Of a stretch of 7,215 bases of DNA, positions 4,890-7,215 are shown one piece after another. The position numbers were made by a program, and so were the translations under genes. Each line of letters begins with the position of its first letter. Position 1 is the stretch's first letter. The notes below the pieces were generated by a model. The model had not been told where the DNA came from and ran no database searches. It was given only the letters and a program-made list of their open reading frames with translations. Source of the DNA: Bacillota bacterium (lineage in GTDB: Bacteria > Bacillota > Sulfobacillia > RBS10-35 > JAJYVN01); NCBI GenBank assembly GCA_021827805.1, contig JAKAUG010000135.1, positions 1 through 7,215 on the forward strand, given 5' to 3'.

Positions 4890-6320
4890 TCATCGCTGGG
4901 TGAAGAGGTCGGCTGCCCGCCAGGTGACCCGGCGCCCACGCACCTCGACGTCGAGAGGTGGGGTTCGGAGCACCGCGCCGCGCTGCGCCAGGCGCATGAG
5001 CGAGCGGAGCACCGCGCCGAGTGACGGGGGACTGGCGCCATAGCGGTGCTGGATCTCGGAGGTGAGCAGATCGCGGTCGGCCTCCTCGAGGATCTCCACG
5101 ATCCGCACGTCGCGCTCTCGGGTCACGGTGTAGCCCCCCTCCGCAAGGACGCGGAGCTCTCCGAAGTCGTCGCCGAGGCGGGCGACCACCATGTTGAGCG
5201 GGTCCCCGCCGTGGCGCACCCGGACGCTGCGCAGCGCGCGACGGTCCGGACTGCTGGTGAAGCTGTACTCGAACACGTTGTCGAACAGGGCGGGGATGCC
5301 CTCTGTCCCGCTGATCCGCTCGCCGTGCTCCCCCTCGGCCTTGCGCAGGTGGTGGAGCACGATCAGGGTGGCGTGTTGGTCGGAGGCGCACGTCTGCCAA
5401 GGGACGACCGCCCGGCGGACATCGTCGGCGTCGTTCTGATGGAGCGGCTGGCAGACCGTTCGCAGGGTGTCGAGAACCATGATGTCGAACGCGCGTTCGG
5501 AGACGCGGGAGAGCAGCTCCGGGGGCCGGCGACCCATCACCGGGACGATGCGCAGGTTGGGCCAGGGCACCTTGGAGCCGTAGAGCGCTTGGAGGGTGTC
5601 GAGCTTGGCCCGCCATACGCGCTTGGGCTCCTCCGACACCCACACCACCCGGCGGTCGCCGCGCAGCCAGCCCACGGTGGCGAACTGGAGGAGGGGGGAC
5701 TTGCCTGCGCCGGTGTAACCCGCGATCAGGTGGGTCATCCCCTCGGCGATCACCCCCTCCCGGTCCAAGAAGGGGAGCCAGTCCACGGGCTCGTCCACGT
5801 CCTGGGCGCCGAGGATCTCGTCGGCGGTCCACGCGCCCGTGGGAGCCTCGGCGTGGGCCTCTGTCGCGGCATAGCGCGCCTGGATGCTCGCCACGGTGCC
5901 CTGGAGCGTGGCCAATGCCTTCTCGCGGTTGTAGTGGCCGTTCATCGCCGCGGCGTGGACGTCCGCCGACGCCGCGGCGAGCTGGCGCTGGACCGCGAAG
6001 TCGCGGACGATGCCGGCGTAGTGACGGACGGACGCCGCGGTGGGCATCTTCTGTGAGAGCTCGGCCAGGTACTCGAGGCCACCGCTGACCCGAAGCACCC
6101 CCTCCCGTTGCAGCTCGACCTTGAGGGTGAGGATGTCCACCGGCTCGTTCCGCTCCAGCAGGGAGAGCGCGGCGCGCAGGATCCTCCCGTTGCGCTCCGC
6201 GTAGAAGTCCGACGGCTCCACCACGCCGCGGACCTGGTGGATGGCATCGGGGTCGATCAGCAGACACCCGAGGACGGCTTGTTCGGCGTCGAGATCGTGG
6301 GGCAGGGTGCCGGATGCCAT
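4890..6320 (-). CDS. Replicative helicase-like protein: DnaB N-domain plus RepA-like ATPase
   Basis: Probable hexameric DNA helicase or helicase-like ATPase for replication of the element. ATG 6320 is chosen because the protein then opens in DnaB style (LPHDLDAEQAVLGCLLIDPD, residues 6-25). Residues 1-125 match the DnaB N-terminal helical domain, which binds primase and builds the ring in DnaB. The ATPase (about 190-395) is less like DnaB and more like the RepA/AAA_25 group. It has Walker A GYTGAGKS (201-208), a strand with acidic end VVWVSEEP (225-232), Walker B IMVLD (280-284), and LIVLHHLRK (319-327), the HHxxK motif typical of that group. Residues about 404-466 resemble a winged helix, a possible DNA- or primase-contact domain. 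The total of 476 aa is close to ordinary DnaB length. No Shine-Dalgarno is seen. It probably acts at the AT-rich repeat island just past its 3' end. Alternative: a DnaB-like ATPase without helicase activity. Confidence 0.9.
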   Translation of the reverse strand: MASGTLPHDLDAEQAVLGCLLIDPDAIHQVRGVVEPSDFYAERNGRILRAALSLLERNEPVDILTLKVELQREGVLRVSGGLEYLAELSQKMPTAASVRHYAGIVRDFAVQRQLAAASADVHAAAMNGHYNREKALATLQGTVASIQARYAATEAHAEAPTGAWTADEILGAQDVDEPVDWLPFLDREGVIAEGMTHLIAGYTGAGKSPLLQFATVGWLRGDRRVVWVSEEPKRVWRAKLDTLQALYGSKVPWPNLRIVPVMGRRPPELLSRVSERAFDIMVLDTLRTVCQPLHQNDADDVRRAVVPWQTCASDQHATLIVLHHLRKAEGEHGERISGTEGIPALFDNVFEYSFTSSPDRRALRSVRVRHGGDPLNMVVARLGDDFGELRVLAEGGYTVTRERDVRIVEILEEADRDLLTSEIQHRYGASPPSLGAVLRSLMRLAQRGAVLRTPPLDVEVRGRRVTWRAADLFTQR

Positions 6321-6337
6321 CAGCGCCGGCGATCTGC

Positions 6338-6343
6338 TACCGT
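6338..6343 (+). promoter_or_regulatory. Possible -10 box (TACCGT) for a short antisense RNA
   Basis: TACCGT fits TAnnnT and lies in GATCTGCTACCGTGCC, similar to the box before GTG 2626 (GATCGCGGTACGCTGC). No -35 element is visible. It points away from the helicase start and towards the hairpin at 6385-6415. Confidence 0.25.
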
Positions 6344-6374
6344 GCCAGCAACGGGGACCGATGCCTGAGACATT

Positions 6375-6421
6375 GGCTCTCCACAGAGCCGTGCCCTTGC
6401 CGGGGGCGCGGCTCTCTTCTT
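6375..6421 (+). terminator. Terminator or attenuator-like hairpins antisense to the helicase leader
   Basis: AGAGCCGTGCCC (6385-6396) pairs with GGGCGCGGCTCT (6404-6415) as a 12-bp stem with one G-T wobble and a 7-nt loop. It is followed by CTTCTT, a weak T-rich tail on the plus strand. The left arm can instead pair with GGCTCT (6375-6380) across a CCAC loop. The two pairings exclude each other, as in attenuators. A rightward transcript from the TACCGT at 6338 would be roughly 70-80 nt long and antisense to the helicase 5' leader. On the minus strand the same hairpin would sit in the leader itself. Confidence 0.45.
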
Positions 6422-6599
6422 GAGGGGATGCGGCGCGGGCAACGATACACCGACCCGGGCGGGGATGGCGAGGTCCGTCACGCGGGCCGGTCGCGTGGTA
6501 CCGTCAACCCTGGTTCTCCTGACCTGGGGGCGCGGCCGAGCGGTGTGGGGTCGCGCCCCCCTTCGTGTCGGAGGGGGTGCGAGGGGGCCCCGCGAGCTA

Positions 6600-6619
6600 C
6601 GCGCGCACGGTGGCGCGCG
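6600..6619 (-). terminator. GC hairpin past the right-end gene
   Basis: A 7-bp perfect stem (6600-6606 with 6613-6619) with a 6-nt loop lies 33 bases beyond the stop of the right-end gene. There is no T-run. It could end or protect the mRNA; the alternating GC sequence also makes chance pairing likely. Confidence 0.25.
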
Positions 6620-6651
6620 GTCGCCGGATCAGCGCCCCGCCTGCCGCCGGG

Positions 6652-7215
6652 TCAGTGGGAAAACGGGATGATGGTCGCCTCGCCGCCGGAGGGAAAGACG
6701 ATCCACGGCTCCGCGGCCGGGATGCTGGTGGCCTCGCCGGTGGGGAACGCGATGTAGGCGCCCGATCCCCAGGGAGGGGTGGAGGCCCCGGCCAGGCCGT
6801 TGATCCGGTCGGTGAACTCCGTCGAGCAGGCGACCTCCGTGATCGCCCCGAGGTTGCCGGTGAGGGGCTGGGGGCCGAAGGAGGCATAGCCGTAGGGCTG
6901 CGAGCAGGCCGCCAGCTCCTGGCTGTCGGGGGCCCATGAGCGGCCGAGCAGCCTCGATCCGGCGCGGCTCAGGAAGTTGGCGCAGTCGGGGTTGGTGTCG
7001 AAGCAGATGCTGTCCTCGCAGGTCCCCGGGCTGGCCGCAAACGTGTTCACGAACTCGCAGCCGCAATCGCTGAGGAAGCGGAAGGCCGCGCACGCGATCT
7101 GAGCCGAGGCCCCGTTGTCCAGCCAGTTCCCGATGTACCCGCAGTTGCCGTTGTACCAGGCCGCCCAGGGGTCGCCGTAGGCCGAGCCCAGGGCCGGGCC
7201 GCAGATGGCTGGCGC
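6652..7215 (-). CDS. Cys-rich protein of unknown function, N-terminus outside window
   Basis: Partial: the reading frame is open to the right edge, so only the last 187 residues are seen. A GTG at 7050 is internal, because the frame upstream continues with the same protein character. Ten cysteines are visible (5, 25, 42, 51, 53, 66, 71, 78, 104, 130, counted from the window edge), with many Trp/Tyr/Gly/Asn, a composition usual for secreted or surface proteins with disulfides. The cysteine-free C-terminus carries two similar short units, IAFPTGEATSIP (155-166) and IVFPSGGEATIIP (172-184). No membrane segment or sorting signal is at the C-terminus; a signal peptide could exist beyond the edge. 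Family not recognised. It shares cysteine richness with the two membrane miniproteins at the left end, which may reflect a common surface or virion role. Confidence 0.78.
   Translation of the reverse strand, partial: APAICGPALGSAYGDPWAAWYNGNCGYIGNWLDNGASAQIACAAFRFLSDCGCEFVNTFAASPGTCEDSICFDTNPDCANFLSRAGSRLLGRSWAPDSQELAACSQPYGYASFGPQPLTGNLGAITEVACSTEFTDRINGLAGASTPPWGSGAYIAFPTGEATSIPAAEPWIVFPSGGEATIIPFSH

Larger units (their letters stand above)
6321..6651. other. Non-coding stretch between the Cys-rich gene and the helicase gene
   Basis: This 331-bp stretch lacks a convincing gene; the open frames crossing it do not show the codon preference of the real genes. It contains two TACCGT sequences on the plus strand (6338-6343 and 6499-6504) that fit TAnnnT -10 boxes, a strong hairpin at 6385-6415, and GC stems at 6552-6581 and 6600-6619. 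The GC stems may end the transcript of the gene at 6652. The helicase promoter should lie here, but no clear leftward promoter was identified; TTGACG at 6508-6503 on the minus strand is a -35-like hexamer without a matching -10. Confidence 0.45.

Noticed and set aside
5046..6056. Plus-strand frame of 336 codons opposite the helicase gene
   Set aside because: Antisense shadow of a well-supported gene, with no motifs of its own.
4867..6267. Second minus-strand frame of 466 codons overlapping the helicase gene
   Set aside because: The other frame encodes unmistakable DnaB_N and ATPase motifs; this one is Arg/Pro/Gly-biased filler.
6420..6671. Plus-strand 83-codon frame in the non-coding stretch
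   Set aside because: Arg/Gly-rich without motif, no Shine-Dalgarno, starts at the tail of a terminator-like hairpin, and overlaps the end of the right-end gene.
1..7215. Circular closure of the window, with the right-edge gene continuing at position 1
   Set aside because: The frame would stay open across the junction into position 1 onward, but the continued translation loses the Cys/Trp/Tyr character, and the two ends share no overlap sequence. The window is treated as an internal slice.
1..7215. CRISPR array, tRNA, integrase, toxin-antitoxin pair
   Set aside because: No regularly spaced repeats, cloverleaf or recognisable domains of these kinds were found on either strand.

Overview
This is a GC-rich stretch whose genes strongly prefer G or C at third codon positions. 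It looks like part of a mobile element (plasmid, prophage or small virus), not a housekeeping region. There are no rRNA, tRNA, transposase, integrase, capsid, portal, terminase or CRISPR signatures. Ten coding sequences can be supported, nine complete and one cut by the right edge. Only one has a recognisable function: a replication helicase-type ATPase. The host cannot be named. The base composition, a likely leaderless GTG start behind a TAnnnT -10 box, and one full anti-Shine-Dalgarno match fit a high-GC bacterium such as an actinobacterium or myxobacterium.

Layout from left to right. A leftward operon (2522 down to 71) encodes four proteins: a 203-aa protein of unknown function, a 368-aa coiled-coil protein ending in a zinc ribbon, and two small proteins (115 and 120 aa). 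Each of the two small ones has ten cysteines, then one membrane segment and a basic tail. The first two genes overlap by ATGA and the last two by GTGA. A short divergent control region (2523-2625) separates this from a rightward operon (2626-4201) of four small unknown proteins. All four overlap their neighbours, and the last is a 63-aa single-pass membrane protein. A leftward 173-aa protein with a compact cysteine motif (4694-4173) meets that operon tail to tail.

An AT-rich island (about 4720-4870) lies upstream of the 173-aa gene and just past the end of the helicase gene. It holds a long palindrome and two copies of a ~43-bp repeat, each containing its own inverted repeat. It is the best candidate here for a replication origin or master operator. 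Next is the helicase-like gene (6320-4890), whose DnaB-type N-terminal domain is joined to a RepA/AAA_25-like ATPase and a C-terminal winged-helix-like segment. A 331-bp non-coding stretch (6321-6651) contains a terminator-like hairpin on the strand opposite the helicase leader. The window ends inside a leftward cysteine-rich protein (7215 down to 6652).

Working interpretation (inference): the helicase plus the repeat island form a replication module. The three single-pass membrane miniproteins and the cysteine-rich proteins may belong to a surface, conjugation or virion-membrane module. A tailless membrane-containing virus is possible, but no capsid or packaging gene is in view to prove it.
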